Below, one piece after another: positions 43,073-52,465 of a stretch of DNA of 64,000 nt. Under the pieces are notes generated by a model that saw nothing but the letters and a program-made list of their open reading frames with translations, was not told the origin of the DNA and did not search any database. A program made the position numbers and the translations under genes. Each line of letters starts with the position of its first letter. Within the stretch, counting starts at the first letter, position 1. The stretch is from contig NZ_JAJKFT010000010.1 of NCBI RefSeq assembly GCF_020966755.1, positions 744,001-808,000 on the forward strand. Direction: 5' to 3'. This DNA is from Blastopirellula sediminis (lineage in GTDB: Bacteria; Planctomycetota; Planctomycetia; Pirellulales; Pirellulaceae).

Positions 43073-44767
43073 CTACTTGCGCTCGATCGGCAGGGCGCCG
43101 TTCCAGCCTTCCGTTGGAACAGGGCCCACCTCGGCGATGTACGCTTCGATTAATTTGCGCAAGGGATGCCCTGCGCCAGTTCGGCGGAACGCTTCGAGCG
43201 ACGCAGACCAGTCGCCGCGATCGAACGCTTCGAGCGCTGGCTCCAGTTCCGAAAACTTCGCCGGCGTGTCGGAAGAAGAGAGAGCGTAGACCGCCGTCGC
43301 CTCTTCCATTCCGGCTGGCTGCACTTTCAGCAACCGCTCGAATCGCAGATCTTCGCAGCCGGCCGCTTTAGCGGTCGCTTCGTCGACCAGCGCCGGCGAG
43401 GCGAACTGCTTCGTGAGACTTTCCAATCGTGCGGCCAGATTGACCGGCGGACCGAGCGTCGTCACCTTCACTTGATCCTGACTGCCGATCTTGCCGGCGA
43501 CGGCGCCTCCTGACGCAATCCCGACTCCCACGCGGTACCGACCATCTCGATCGGCCGCTTCCAAAATTTGCATCGCCGCCCGACAAGCGGCTGACGCGTC
43601 ATCCTCTTTGGCGACGGGCCAGCCCCAAAAGCCCATCACCGCGTCTCCATGAAAGTCGCCGATGACCCCTCCATGCCCGAGGATGGCGGCGGTCATCATC
43701 CCAATCGCGTCGCTCACTTCGGCCAGCAGTTGCAGCAAACGATCGCGCTGCAGTTCGGCACGGCGGCTGAAACCGCGGAGATCGCAGAATAGCACCGTTA
43801 CGTCAGCGATACGCGGCTTGAGCAGATCTTCCCAGTCATCTTGTTGGATCAGCTGCTGCAAGCTGGGGGAGAAGAACTGGGAGAAGGAGGCTTGACGCTT
43901 TTGCAACTCGCGAGCGTTCAGCAAATTGCCATAGGTCGCGGCGGCCAGCAACGTAAATTTCAGGTCGTCTTGTAACGTCGCCACTTCGGTCGCCTGTCCG
44001 ATCAATCGTGGGCTGACCCCCGAGACGTAAAGGACCGCCGGCAACGAACCGATCGGCACGCCAAGCGCCCACTCCGCATGTGGATCGACCGTAATGCCGG
44101 AAGAAGGCTGATCGTCCCCTTTCTCCCAGACGTGAATCGTACATTCGCGACTCTTGAGCGTCTGAAAGATCAGCTTCGCGCTCGGCGTCATCGGAACCGA
44201 CTCGTCGCGTAAATGAATCGCCGACGTGACGATCGGGTCCCCACGCTTTTCGAAGATCGCGGCGCCCTTGGCGTGCGGAATTCCCTTGAGGACGACTTCC
44301 AGCGTGCGAGCCGCCAACTGTTCGTCGCTGACCGCTCCGGCGACTTCGCTCGCCAGTTTCGAAATCGCGTCGATGCGTTCTCCCGCAACGCGGAAGGGTG
44401 CGGCCTGTAAACGAGCCGGGGCCAGAGTGACTTCGGCCTGGGGGCTGGGGGACTCGATCGTCGCGTCAATTTCGTGCGGAACGACGTGAAACTCGGTTCG
44501 ACCGATCACGAAATACTGCCCAGGCGTGGCGGTCAGAGATTCAGTCGCACGCCCCTGAAAGAAAATCGGGTTGGCGGCGGCGGCCAGGCGACGCACCTTC
44601 AGCGCTTTGCCGTCCCAAGTCGCCTCCGCATGTTGCCCGGAAATTTTGACGTCCCACGGCGCCGCGAATGGTTCCGTTTTGCGGCCAATCAGAAACGGTC
44701 GGCCAATTTCCAAGGGACGGCGCGCGCGGCGATTCGATTGCGTATCGCGGACGAACAAATCAAACAT
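43073..44767 (-). CDS. FHA-GAF-class III nucleotidyl cyclase
   Basis: The 564-residue protein has an N-terminal FHA-like domain (about 1-95: RPLEIGRPFLIGRK, then ISGQHAEATWDGKALKV), a GAF domain (about 125-295: ISKLASEVAGAVSDEQLAA ... AAIFEKRGDPIVT) and a class III cyclase domain (about 320-500). Metal-binding Asp329 (FCDLRGFS) and Asp375 (HGDAVMGFWG) are kept, as are Asn443 and Arg447 of the transition-state motif VNLAARLE. The two residues that usually choose the purine base, a Lys four before the second metal Asp and the Asp of GDxVN, appear as Asp371 and Pro440. So it is a cyclase by fold, but nucleotide specificity is uncertain. A short helical tail follows. It is likely cytosolic. Confidence 0.88.
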   Translation of the reverse strand: MFDLFVRDTQSNRRARRPLEIGRPFLIGRKTEPFAAPWDVKISGQHAEATWDGKALKVRRLAAAANPIFFQGRATESLTATPGQYFVIGRTEFHVVPHEIDATIESPSPQAEVTLAPARLQAAPFRVAGERIDAISKLASEVAGAVSDEQLAARTLEVVLKGIPHAKGAAIFEKRGDPIVTSAIHLRDESVPMTPSAKLIFQTLKSRECTIHVWEKGDDQPSSGITVDPHAEWALGVPIGSLPAVLYVSGVSPRLIGQATEVATLQDDLKFTLLAAATYGNLLNARELQKRQASFSQFFSPSLQQLIQQDDWEDLLKPRIADVTVLFCDLRGFSRRAELQRDRLLQLLAEVSDAIGMMTAAILGHGGVIGDFHGDAVMGFWGWPVAKEDDASAACRAAMQILEAADRDGRYRVGVGIASGGAVAGKIGSQDQVKVTTLGPPVNLAARLESLTKQFASPALVDEATAKAAGCEDLRFERLLKVQPAGMEEATAVYALSSSDTPAKFSELEPALEAFDRGDWSASLEAFRRTGAGHPLRKLIEAYIAEVGPVPTEGWNGALPIERK

Positions 44768-45094
44768 GCCAGTTCCAGTCGCCAGACAGAGGTGAAGGAT
44801 CGACTGCGACTAAGGATACCAGAATTGCCGAGCGGAAGTCATTTCGGCTTCGCTAGCAGATGATTCGCCGCGGATGCGCCCAGCCGGAATTGCACCAGAA
44901 CGATTACGCCGCCTCTGCCGGTTTCGGAACGCGTCTCAGTTCCCATGAAGAGAATTGCCGCAAAGGGACGACGGTACGACTACGCAATTGTCCTCCAGGC
45001 GACTCGGATTTTGACGGTCGATCTCATTTCGTCAATAATCCGGGCAACCTGTATTCCGTCCCCTGCGCCTCTACTGTCCATCGCCCTCGCAAGC
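44768..45094. other. Intergenic region before the large sensor kinase
   Basis: This gap holds the divergent promoters of the cyclase gene and the sensor-kinase gene. An in-frame ATG at 44945 would extend the kinase by 50 residues; the extension is basic and irregular, so I leave it out. Nothing else is supported. Confidence 0.35.
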
Positions 45095-48000
45095 ATGTTA
45101 CGCAAATACCTTCTGCTGGGGATCGTTCCTGCACTTGCCGCCGTCGGCCTGGCGATGGTGCTCAATTACGTCATGACCCGGACGCTGGTGTTGGAGGAAA
45201 TCGAGCAAGTCCAGCAAACCGAACTCCAGTTGCAGATCGAACGGATCGAAACGTTTTTCACGCGACTGGTCGTACGTTTGGAAACGCTGGCCTCATCGCC
45301 GGAACTACGTGGGGGAAATCTGGAAGAGATCATGCCCTACCTGACGGAGGAGCGTCATGCGCTAGGGGATAGTGTTGAAGCGATGTTTTTCAACAACGCC
45401 GCTGGCGACGTTTACGGAACGGATGGCACCGAGTTCAACGTTCGCGATCGCGATTACTTCGCGCGCATCTCCGCTGGCGAAACGGTAATCTCCCGGCTCT
45501 TAAAAAGTCGTGGTTCGGGGGAAGACATCGTCCTGGTCTTGGTCCCCACGTACGACTCCAGCGGAATGCGAAACGGGGCCGTCGGTTTGACGATCCTGGA
45601 AAAGCACCTCGTCAATTACATCAACAACGCCCAAGTCTCGCACGAAGCCAAGCTGTTTTTGGTCGACGATCAAGGGCGGTTGATCGTTGGCGATCAGAAA
45701 GCCAACCTCGCCGCGTCGACGATTAAGGGGGGGGAGCGGAGCTCAATCACTGACGACAAAGGGGGAGGGCAAACGGTAGTGATCGGCGAAGTGCCGAACA
45801 CCGGTTGGTCGCTCGCGCTGATCTATCCCGACGAAACGACCTTCCTGCCGATCTTTCGCCGCCTGCGCTGGGCGCAGTTAGGCGGCGCCATCGTCGGCCT
45901 GGCGGTTGCGATCGGATTGGGGATGCTGTTCACGAATGCGGCGATGGCGCCGATCAAAAAAATCTCGGACGCCCACTCGCGCTACGCCAAGGGAGACAAG
46001 AGCGTCCGTTTGCCAGTCGACGAACTGAACGAGTTCGCCCCGCTGGCGCAGTCGTTCAACTTTCTCGCAAGTCGCATCTCGGCGGTCGAAAGCGAACGGG
46101 AAAAGCATCTGGCCGACGTCGAAGCGAGCGAATCTCGCTTTCGCGCCCTGTTTGACGCCGCCGCGGATGCGATGTTCCTGGTCGATACCGATGCACGGAT
46201 CATCAACGTCAACGACGAGGCGTGCCGCAGTCTCGGCTATACGCGTGAAGAGTTGCAGCAACTGCACTCTGACGACATCGAAGTGCAGTGGAAGCGAAAA
46301 GAGATCGTCGATCTGCACGACTCGCTCGACGATCGCGAGCCGTTATCGCCCCAAATGGGTCGACATCGACGCAAAGATGGGACCGAGTTTCCGGTCGAAG
46401 TCCGCATCGGACGCTTCGTCGAAAATGGCCAACCGCTCTTTATCGCGATCGTGCGCAACGTCGAACTCCGCTTGCAGCAGGAAGAGATCATCCGCCGCGA
46501 AAAGGCGATGCTCGAACGCGTCATGCAGGCCAGCGTCGCCGCCATCACCATCGTCGATGCGCATGACAAAACGCGCTTCGCCAATAAACGAGCGGTCGAA
46601 CTGCTCGCCCTGACGCCGACCGAAAATGGCTTCTCCGAACCTGCATGGCTCCGCTTTGACCTGAACGGCAAGCCGCTCGATTCTGAAACCCAAACCGCCT
46701 ACGCGACCGTCAAACAGACCAACGCCCCAGTGTACGGCGTTCGCTACATCCTGGAACGGGAACCGGGAGATCGCCGTGTTCTCCACATCAACGGCGCCCC
46801 GCTGCAAAACGAACAAGGAGAGTTCGACGGCGCGGTACTGGTCATTGACGACGTTACCGACGCCTACCATGCCGAACGCGCCCTGAAGGCGAGCGAAGAC
46901 CGTTTTCAGTTGGCGGTCCGCGGCGCCCAACAGGGGATCTGGGAATGGGACCTGGTGGAAGATCATATCTACTGGTCCGACCGAATGTTTGAACACTTCG
47001 GCCTGTCCCCCTTCGACGGCCCGCCGCCGCGAGAAATCATTAACAATTGGGTCCATCCCGAAGATCGCCAGCGCGTCGACGCGATGTTTGAAAAGTTCAT
47101 GGCCAACGAAGGGGCGTTCGACGCAGAGTGCCGTTTCCGCAACTCCTCGGGCGAATATCGCTGGTTTCGAATTTCGGCGGATGGCGAGCGCGACGCCCAA
47201 GGAAAAGTCGTTCGCCTGGCGGGAGCGCTAACCGACGTTACCGCGCGCAAACAAGCGGAACAGTTCGTGCGCGAAAATGAAGAGCGCTATCGAGGGATCT
47301 TTGAAGCGGCGGTAAACGGCTTCTACATCTTTACGCTCGACGGCAAGCTCATCGACGTGAACCCAACCGCATGCCGGATTCAAGGGTTTACGCGGGAAGA
47401 AATGCTTGAGATGGGGCCGCACAATTTTATTCACCCGGACAGCCATGCGGCATTTGCGGAATTCCTTCAAGTGGTCGCGGAAGGTAAACATTTCGAAGCG
47501 ACGGCGCTCGGCATCCGTAAAGGGGGGGGAGTATTTTACTGTGACGTGATCGGCGTCCCGTACTACATCGGCGGTCGGATGTTGGCCCTCGCTTCCGTCC
47601 TGGATGTGACCGAAGCCCGACTCGCGGCCAAAGAACGCGAAACCTTGATCGCCAACCTGGAAGCGAAAAACACGGAATTAGAGAGATTTACTTATACGGT
47701 TTCCCACGACCTGAAATCTCCGCTGATAACGATCAAAGGATTTCTAGGGGCGCTCGCCCAGGATATTGATCGCAGCGATATGCCAGCGGTCCAGGAAGAT
47801 ATGCAGATCATCAGTGATGCGGCCGAAAAGATGAAGGATCTGCTGGACGACCTCTTGGAATTGTCGCGTATCGGCCGGGTCTGCAATCCCAACGGCTACG
47901 TCGACGGCCGACAGCTGGTCGACGCCGTTCTGACCTTTTTGGCGGGGCGGATCGCCGAAAAGCAGGTCCACGTTGCAGTTACGTGCGACGATAGTCAGTT

Positions 48001-48370
48001 TTACGGAGACCGGGTGCGGCTTCAGGAAGTGCTCCAAAATCTTGCCGAAAATGCGGTAAAATATTCGGATCCAACTGATCCACGCGTAACAATTCAATTA
48101 TCCTCCGATAAGAAGTACACGACCTGTTGGGTACGAGACAACGGGCCAGGGGTCCCCGAGCACTTCCGGGAGAAGATCTTCGGCCTGTTTGAAAAACTTG
48201 ATCCGCATTCCGATGGAACGGGCATCGGGCTTGCGATCGCCAAACGAATCATTGAGTTTCACCATGGAGAAATCTGGGTAGAGCCGAATCCGGTCCAAGG
48301 CTCTTGCTTTTGCTTCCGCATTCCGCGGGAACCCAGTTCCCCATTGTTATCGACTGCTACGCCAGGTTAA
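45095..48370 (+). CDS. Membrane sensor histidine kinase: Cache, HAMP, four PAS
   Basis: This 1091-residue kinase starts with a membrane helix (YLLLGIVPALAAVGLAMVL), then a periplasmic double-Cache-like sensor (about 30-270, with VEAMFFNNAAGDVYG, FNVRDRDYFARI and DDQGRLIVG motifs), a second helix (LGGAIVGLAVAIGLGMLF) and a HAMP domain ending near residue 340. Four PAS domains follow in the next 500 residues; the third is of the PAS_3 type (WEWDLVEDHIYWSDRMFEHFG). The kinase core has His871 in VSHDLKSPLITIKG, N-box NLAENAVKY, G1 DNGPGVP and G2 GTGIGLAIAK. AsnAsp-type ligands of Cache suggest an amino acid or carboxylate signal, not proven. The next gene, a response regulator 7 bases away, is the expected target. 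Confidence 0.9.
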   Translation: MLRKYLLLGIVPALAAVGLAMVLNYVMTRTLVLEEIEQVQQTELQLQIERIETFFTRLVVRLETLASSPELRGGNLEEIMPYLTEERHALGDSVEAMFFNNAAGDVYGTDGTEFNVRDRDYFARISAGETVISRLLKSRGSGEDIVLVLVPTYDSSGMRNGAVGLTILEKHLVNYINNAQVSHEAKLFLVDDQGRLIVGDQKANLAASTIKGGERSSITDDKGGGQTVVIGEVPNTGWSLALIYPDETTFLPIFRRLRWAQLGGAIVGLAVAIGLGMLFTNAAMAPIKKISDAHSRYAKGDKSVRLPVDELNEFAPLAQSFNFLASRISAVESEREKHLADVEASESRFRALFDAAADAMFLVDTDARIINVNDEACRSLGYTREELQQLHSDDIEVQWKRKEIVDLHDSLDDREPLSPQMGRHRRKDGTEFPVEVRIGRFVENGQPLFIAIVRNVELRLQQEEIIRREKAMLERVMQASVAAITIVDAHDKTRFANKRAVELLALTPTENGFSEPAWLRFDLNGKPLDSETQTAYATVKQTNAPVYGVRYILEREPGDRRVLHINGAPLQNEQGEFDGAVLVIDDVTDAYHAERALKASEDRFQLAVRGAQQGIWEWDLVEDHIYWSDRMFEHFGLSPFDGPPPREIINNWVHPEDRQRVDAMFEKFMANEGAFDAECRFRNSSGEYRWFRISADGERDAQGKVVRLAGALTDVTARKQAEQFVRENEERYRGIFEAAVNGFYIFTLDGKLIDVNPTACRIQGFTREEMLEMGPHNFIHPDSHAAFAEFLQVVAEGKHFEATALGIRKGGGVFYCDVIGVPYYIGGRMLALASVLDVTEARLAAKERETLIANLEAKNTELERFTYTVSHDLKSPLITIKGFLGALAQDIDRSDMPAVQEDMQIISDAAEKMKDLLDDLLELSRIGRVCNPNGYVDGRQLVDAVLTFLAGRIAEKQVHVAVTCDDSQFYGDRVRLQEVLQNLAENAVKYSDPTDPRVTIQLSSDKKYTTCWVRDNGPGVPEHFREKIFGLFEKLDPHSDGTGIGLAIAKRIIEFHHGEIWVEPNPVQGSCFCFRIPREPSSPLLSTATPG

Positions 48371-48377
48371 GTAAACG

Positions 48378-48818
48378 ATGCAAGGACGACCTATCAAGGT
48401 TCTGTTGGTTGAAGACAACGCAGCGCATGCGAAGCTCGTCATGCGCAGTTTCCGCGAACATGCCGTCGCCAATGAGATCGTCCATGTCGACAACGGCGAG
48501 TCGGCCCTGGAATACATGTTTCAGATCGGCCAATATCAAAACGTCGAAACGCTTCCGGATCTCGTGCTGCTTGATCTGCGGCTTCCCAAGTACGACGGTC
48601 TCCACGTCTTAAGCGAGATCAAAAAGAACCCTTCGACCGCCAACATTCCGGTCGTGGTGCTTACCACCAGCGACGCCGAAGCGGACGTCAATCAGGCGTA
48701 CGGCCACCATGTGAACAGCTACCTGGTCAAACCGATTGATTTTATCGAGTTCTCCAAAATGCTTAGTGATCTCGGCTTCTACTGGCTGGTTTGGAACGAG
48801 CCGCCCAAACGACGGTAG
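48378..48818 (+). CDS. Single-domain response regulator (Rcp1-like)
   Basis: This 146-residue receiver-only protein has the acidic pocket VEDN, phospho-acceptor Asp66 in LLDLRLPKYDG, the switch Thr in LTTSD and Lys in VKPID. It resembles the Rcp1 regulators that pair with PAS/phytochrome kinases, including the slightly longer C-terminus (FYWLVWNEPP). It follows the Cache/PAS kinase after 7 bases and is followed almost immediately by the next signalling gene. With no output domain it probably relays phosphate or acts by contact. Confidence 0.92.
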   Translation: MQGRPIKVLLVEDNAAHAKLVMRSFREHAVANEIVHVDNGESALEYMFQIGQYQNVETLPDLVLLDLRLPKYDGLHVLSEIKKNPSTANIPVVVLTTSDAEADVNQAYGHHVNSYLVKPIDFIEFSKMLSDLGFYWLVWNEPPKRR

Positions 48819-48833
48819 ACGGAGTCTGGTTGC

Positions 48834-48840
48834 GAGAGGA
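48834..48840 (+). promoter_or_regulatory. Ribosome-binding site setting the GTG start at 48848
   Basis: GAGAGGA lies seven bases before GTG48848, the codon that begins the receiver domain of the hybrid kinase. It decides against the longer frame that overlaps the upstream regulator. Confidence 0.65.
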
Positions 48841-48847
48841 CCTGCCT

Positions 48848-50764
48848 GTGCCCGACGAATATCGCATCTTGATCATCGAAGACGAACGCGCTCACGCGAT
48901 TTTGATGAGTCGGGCGTTCAATACGTTCTCTACGCAATTTGAAGTCGTCATCGCCTCTTCGCTGGAAGAGGCGCGTCGCGAAATCGATGAGCGACGCCCT
49001 GACCTGGCGCTGGTCGACAACATGCTCCCCGACGGTCGCGGCGTCGATCTGTTGTCGCATCGCCGTCCTGAAGACCAGCAATTCCCGATCGTCGTGATGA
49101 CCAGTTACGGCGACGAACGAACCGCCGTCGAGGCGCTCAAACGGGGCGCCATCGACTATGTCGTCAAAACTGAACATTTCTTCGAGGATCTGCCGCGCAT
49201 CGCCGAACGCGCGATTCGCCAATGGCAGTTGATCTGCGACAAAAAGGATGCGGAACTAGCGCTGCGCAACAGCGAACGCCGCTATCGCGCACTGGTCGAC
49301 AATTCGCCGGTGCCGATCCTGGTTCACAGCATGGAAAAAGTCGTGCTGGCCAACGAGAAGGCGGTCGAATGCCTGGGCGGCACGTCGGACGCCGACCTGA
49401 TCGGTCGCCCGATCGACGACTTTATCGTGCCGGATGAGCGGGAATTCGTTCGCCGACGTATTGAAATGCTCTACGCCGGCGAGCCTACCACGGCTGCCGA
49501 ACAGCACATGTTGTGCGTCGATGGACGCATCATCGACGTTTCGGTCGCCGGCACGCCGATCGACTACCACGGCAACCCGGCCTGCCAGATCGTGTTCCTT
49601 GACATCACCGAGCGGAAACGGGCCGAGCTGGCGTTGAAAATTCGCGAACGAGCGATCGCGTCGACCACCAATGGCGTCTTCATCGTCGGTCTCTCGGATA
49701 ACGAACCGCAAATCGTCTACGGCAACCCGGCGCTCGAAGCGATGCTTGGCTTTGATCCCGGAAAACTAGAGGGGAAAAGCCTCGACGTGTTCCGCGCCGA
49801 CCCGCGCGAAGCCGATCAATTGCGGCAACTGCGGTGGGGCATCGTCAACGGCGTGGCGATGCAAGAGACGCTTCGCTTGGCCCGCGCCGAAGGGGAATTC
49901 GGCTGGTGCGAGATTTCCATTGCTCCGGTTCGCGGCGAAAAGGGAATCGTCACGCATGTCGTCGGCGTGGTAAACGACATCGCGGAGAAGATCCTCGCCG
50001 ACGACGAGCTGCGCCGGAGGAATATGGAATTGGCGCACGTCGCCCGACTGAGCACGCTGGGCGAAATCGTGGCCGGCATCGCGCACGAAGTGAATCAACC
50101 CCTCTACGCGATCTCCAACTACGGCAGCACTTGCCTGAACTTGTTGAAGTCGCAGCGCGAAGACCGCGAAGAGAACATCGCCCACTGCATCACCCGGATC
50201 GTCGATCAGGCGACCCGCGCCGGCGAAATCATTCGCCGCTTGCGAAACTTCGCCAGCCGGACCGATCCGAAGCTCGAGAATCGCGAAGCCCATGAACTGA
50301 TTCATGATTCGGTCGAATTGATCGCCCCGATGATTCGCGACAACGACGTCTTTGTACAGTATGATCTTCCCGAGAAGCTCCCCCGGGTCGCAGTGGATGC
50401 GATCCAGATCCAACAGGTTCTGATCAACCTGGTGACCAATGCGTGCGAAGCGATGAAAGCGATTCCCGGCCACAAAATTGTGACCATTAGCGCGCAAGTC
50501 AAGGACGACCTGGTCGAGTTTTGCGTACGCGATTCCGGCCCAGGTCTCCCGGACGGAGTCGATATTTTTGAAGCGTTCCGCACGACGAAAGAAGGCGGAA
50601 TGGGGATGGGATTGGCAATTTCTCGCTCGATAATCGAGCTCCACGGCGGTAAGATTTGGTGCCAGCCGTCCGCCGACGGAGCGGAGTTCCGATTTACATT
50701 GCCGACTGCAACTGAACCTACGGAAAAAGAAAATGCCAACGACGCCAACCGTGTTCATCATTGA
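48848..50764 (+). CDS. Hybrid REC-PAS-PAS histidine kinase (FixL-like)
   Basis: The 638-residue protein has an N-terminal receiver domain (about 1-125, Asp57 in LVDNMLPDGRG), two PAS domains (about 140-265 and 270-390) and a kinase core of the HPK4 type with His413 in GIAHEVNQPLYAISNYG. The N-box NLVTNACEAM, G1 RDSGPGLP and G2 GMGMGLAISRSI are present. The start is GTG48848, chosen because GAGAGGA at 48834-48840 lies 7 bases upstream; the frame is open earlier but would overlap the response regulator. An N-terminal receiver suggests it is itself controlled by another kinase, possibly the large one upstream. Its C-terminus overlaps the FixJ-like regulator gene by 32 bases. Confidence 0.92.
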   Translation: MPDEYRILIIEDERAHAILMSRAFNTFSTQFEVVIASSLEEARREIDERRPDLALVDNMLPDGRGVDLLSHRRPEDQQFPIVVMTSYGDERTAVEALKRGAIDYVVKTEHFFEDLPRIAERAIRQWQLICDKKDAELALRNSERRYRALVDNSPVPILVHSMEKVVLANEKAVECLGGTSDADLIGRPIDDFIVPDEREFVRRRIEMLYAGEPTTAAEQHMLCVDGRIIDVSVAGTPIDYHGNPACQIVFLDITERKRAELALKIRERAIASTTNGVFIVGLSDNEPQIVYGNPALEAMLGFDPGKLEGKSLDVFRADPREADQLRQLRWGIVNGVAMQETLRLARAEGEFGWCEISIAPVRGEKGIVTHVVGVVNDIAEKILADDELRRRNMELAHVARLSTLGEIVAGIAHEVNQPLYAISNYGSTCLNLLKSQREDREENIAHCITRIVDQATRAGEIIRRLRNFASRTDPKLENREAHELIHDSVELIAPMIRDNDVFVQYDLPEKLPRVAVDAIQIQQVLINLVTNACEAMKAIPGHKIVTISAQVKDDLVEFCVRDSGPGLPDGVDIFEAFRTTKEGGMGMGLAISRSIIELHGGKIWCQPSADGAEFRFTLPTATEPTEKENANDANRVHH

Positions 50765-51380
50765 TGACGATCCCGCCGCGCGGGAATCGATCGGAATGCT
50801 GATTGATTCCTTGGGGCTGAAGACCGAGCAGTTTTCGTCGGCCGAAGAATTCCTCTCCGCCTTTTCCGCCGATCGCTGCGGCTGCGTCATTACCGACGTG
50901 CGAATGCTGGGGCTCAGCGGAGTCGAGTTGCAGGAACGCCTGTTGGCGGTCGGATACCGAATTCCGGTAATCCTGATCACCGCGCATGCCAACACCCAGA
51001 CGACCGTCCGCGCGATGCGCAACGGCGCCGTGACCTTCCTCGACAAGCCGTGCAAAGAGCAGGAAATTGTCGACGCGGTCAATGAAGCGATCGCCCTGGA
51101 CGCCAAGTGGCGGGCCGAAGACATCGACAAGGAAGAAGCGGAGAGGCTCTACCAGACCTGCACCGAAGGGGAAAAAGACGTCATGCGCCTCATGGTGCAA
51201 GGCAAAGCGAATAAAGTGATCGCGCGCCGTTTGGACGTCAGTCTACGAACGGTCGAAGCGCGACGCCATAACGTTTTCAAGAAGATGGGGGTCGACAACG
51301 TTCCGGACCTGGTCCGTCTGGCGATTCGCTTGGAGCAGGACATCGACTCGACCGGCGGTGAGGATGACGACGCCTCCTAG
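50733..51380 (+). CDS. FixJ-like response regulator with LuxR-type HTH
   Basis: This 215-residue transcriptional regulator has a receiver domain (about 1-120) with DDDPAAR, phospho-acceptor Asp55 in VITDVRMLGLSG, the switch Thr in LITAHA and Lys in LDKPCKEQ. After a linker comes a LuxR-type helix-turn-helix (about 140-200: LTEGEKDVMRLMVQGKANKVIA region, with KVIARRLDVSLRTVEARR). It is of usual FixJ/NodW length. It overlaps the preceding kinase by 32 bases, which is strong evidence that they form a cognate pair. Target promoters cannot be read here. Confidence 0.94.
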   Translation: MPTTPTVFIIDDDPAARESIGMLIDSLGLKTEQFSSAEEFLSAFSADRCGCVITDVRMLGLSGVELQERLLAVGYRIPVILITAHANTQTTVRAMRNGAVTFLDKPCKEQEIVDAVNEAIALDAKWRAEDIDKEEAERLYQTCTEGEKDVMRLMVQGKANKVIARRLDVSLRTVEARRHNVFKKMGVDNVPDLVRLAIRLEQDIDSTGGEDDDAS

Positions 51381-52161
51381 TCCCTCTGCGGTCGATTGCT
51401 ACGACTATCCGCAGTATTGGGACCTCGCGTTTCGAGACGAGACCCTCTTTGAAGCCGACTTCGTCGAGTCGGCTTTTGAAAAGTACGCGCGACTGCCGCT
51501 CCGGACCATTCTGGAACCAGGCTGCGGCGGCGGTCGCTTGATGGTCGAACTCGCCAAACGGGGTTACCAAGTCAGCGGCTTCGACCTGAGCGAGCCCTCG
51601 GTCCGCTACGTCCAGCAACGCTTGCGCCGTCGCTCGCTGCCGGGCGAAGTCTTCGTTGGCGACATGACTGACTTTACGCTTGCGAAACCGGTCGATTGCG
51701 TCGTCAACTTCGTAAATACGTTTCGCCACCTGACGACGGAAGAAGCCGCTCTGGCCCATCTGCAGCATGTCGCCGCCGCACTTCGCTCCGGCGGACTTTT
51801 CCTGCTTGGCTTTCACCTGATTCCGCTCGACGCCGATCCGGAATGCACCGAGCGTTCGACCGCTCGTCACGGCCAGACGAAAGTCACCCTGACCCTCCGG
51901 GTGGTCGACTTCAATCGCCGCCGCCGGCTCGAACGGATCCGCTTTAACCTGCGAGTAAAGAGCGGCCAGCGCGACCTGAAGCTGCAATCCGAGTACGACT
52001 ATCGGCTCTACACGCGCAAGCAGTTTCTTCAGCTGCTCGCGAAAGTTCCCCAACTGGAGCTCTGCGGCACGTTCGATTTCAACTACGACATCGACGAGCC
52101 TGTCCCGCTGGATGACGAACTTTCGGACGCAGTTTTCGTGCTACGAAAACGGGACGAATAA
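51364..52161 (+). CDS. SAM-dependent class I methyltransferase
   Basis: The 265-residue protein has the Rossmann methyltransferase core. Motif I is ILEPGCGGGRLMVELAKRGY and motif II is VSGFDLSEPSV, with DMTDF and VVNFVNTFRHL later. A C-terminal beta region (about 175-265) with paired strands follows. The substrate is not apparent. The start ATG51364 lies inside the end of the FixJ-like gene (17-base overlap); GTG51358 is an alternative. Being coupled to a two-component regulator suggests a role connected with that pathway, such as modification of a receptor or small molecule, but this is inference. A tRNA gene follows on the other strand. Confidence 0.85.
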   Translation: MTTPPSPSAVDCYDYPQYWDLAFRDETLFEADFVESAFEKYARLPLRTILEPGCGGGRLMVELAKRGYQVSGFDLSEPSVRYVQQRLRRRSLPGEVFVGDMTDFTLAKPVDCVVNFVNTFRHLTTEEAALAHLQHVAAALRSGGLFLLGFHLIPLDADPECTERSTARHGQTKVTLTLRVVDFNRRRRLERIRFNLRVKSGQRDLKLQSEYDYRLYTRKQFLQLLAKVPQLELCGTFDFNYDIDEPVPLDDELSDAVFVLRKRDE

Positions 52162-52196
52162 CGGCCGGTTCAAGAGAAAAACCGGCGAAAAAGAGG

Positions 52197-52269
52197 TACG
52201 GACGGAGGGACTCGAACCCCCAACCCTCGGTTCCGAAGACCGATGCTCTATCCATTGAGCTACGTCCGC
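52197..52269 (-). tRNA. tRNA-Arg (anticodon TCG)
   Basis: Read on the reverse strand, the 73-base sequence folds as a complete cloverleaf: acceptor stem GCGGACG against CGTCCGT (one G-T pair), D-arm GCTC/GAGC, anticodon stem TCGGT/ACCGA with loop CTTCGGA giving anticodon TCG, 5-base variable region, and T-arm with TTCGAGT. The CGA codon for Arg is read. The 3' CCA is not encoded in full. Confidence 0.96.
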
Positions 52270-52465
52270 ACGTAGGAAGCAGTGCGCATACGGGCCATCC
52301 GCCCGCGGTGCAGCACCGCAAATAATACCATCTTGCCCGCTCGCAGCAATGGCGCCAGCACAGGGAAAAGCCCCGTTTCGGCGCTATACTCGTTTTTAAG
52401 CTCGGCTTGCGCAATAATAGAGGGCTTTCCTGGACTTGGGTTCACCAACGCAGCAAATTCTTATC

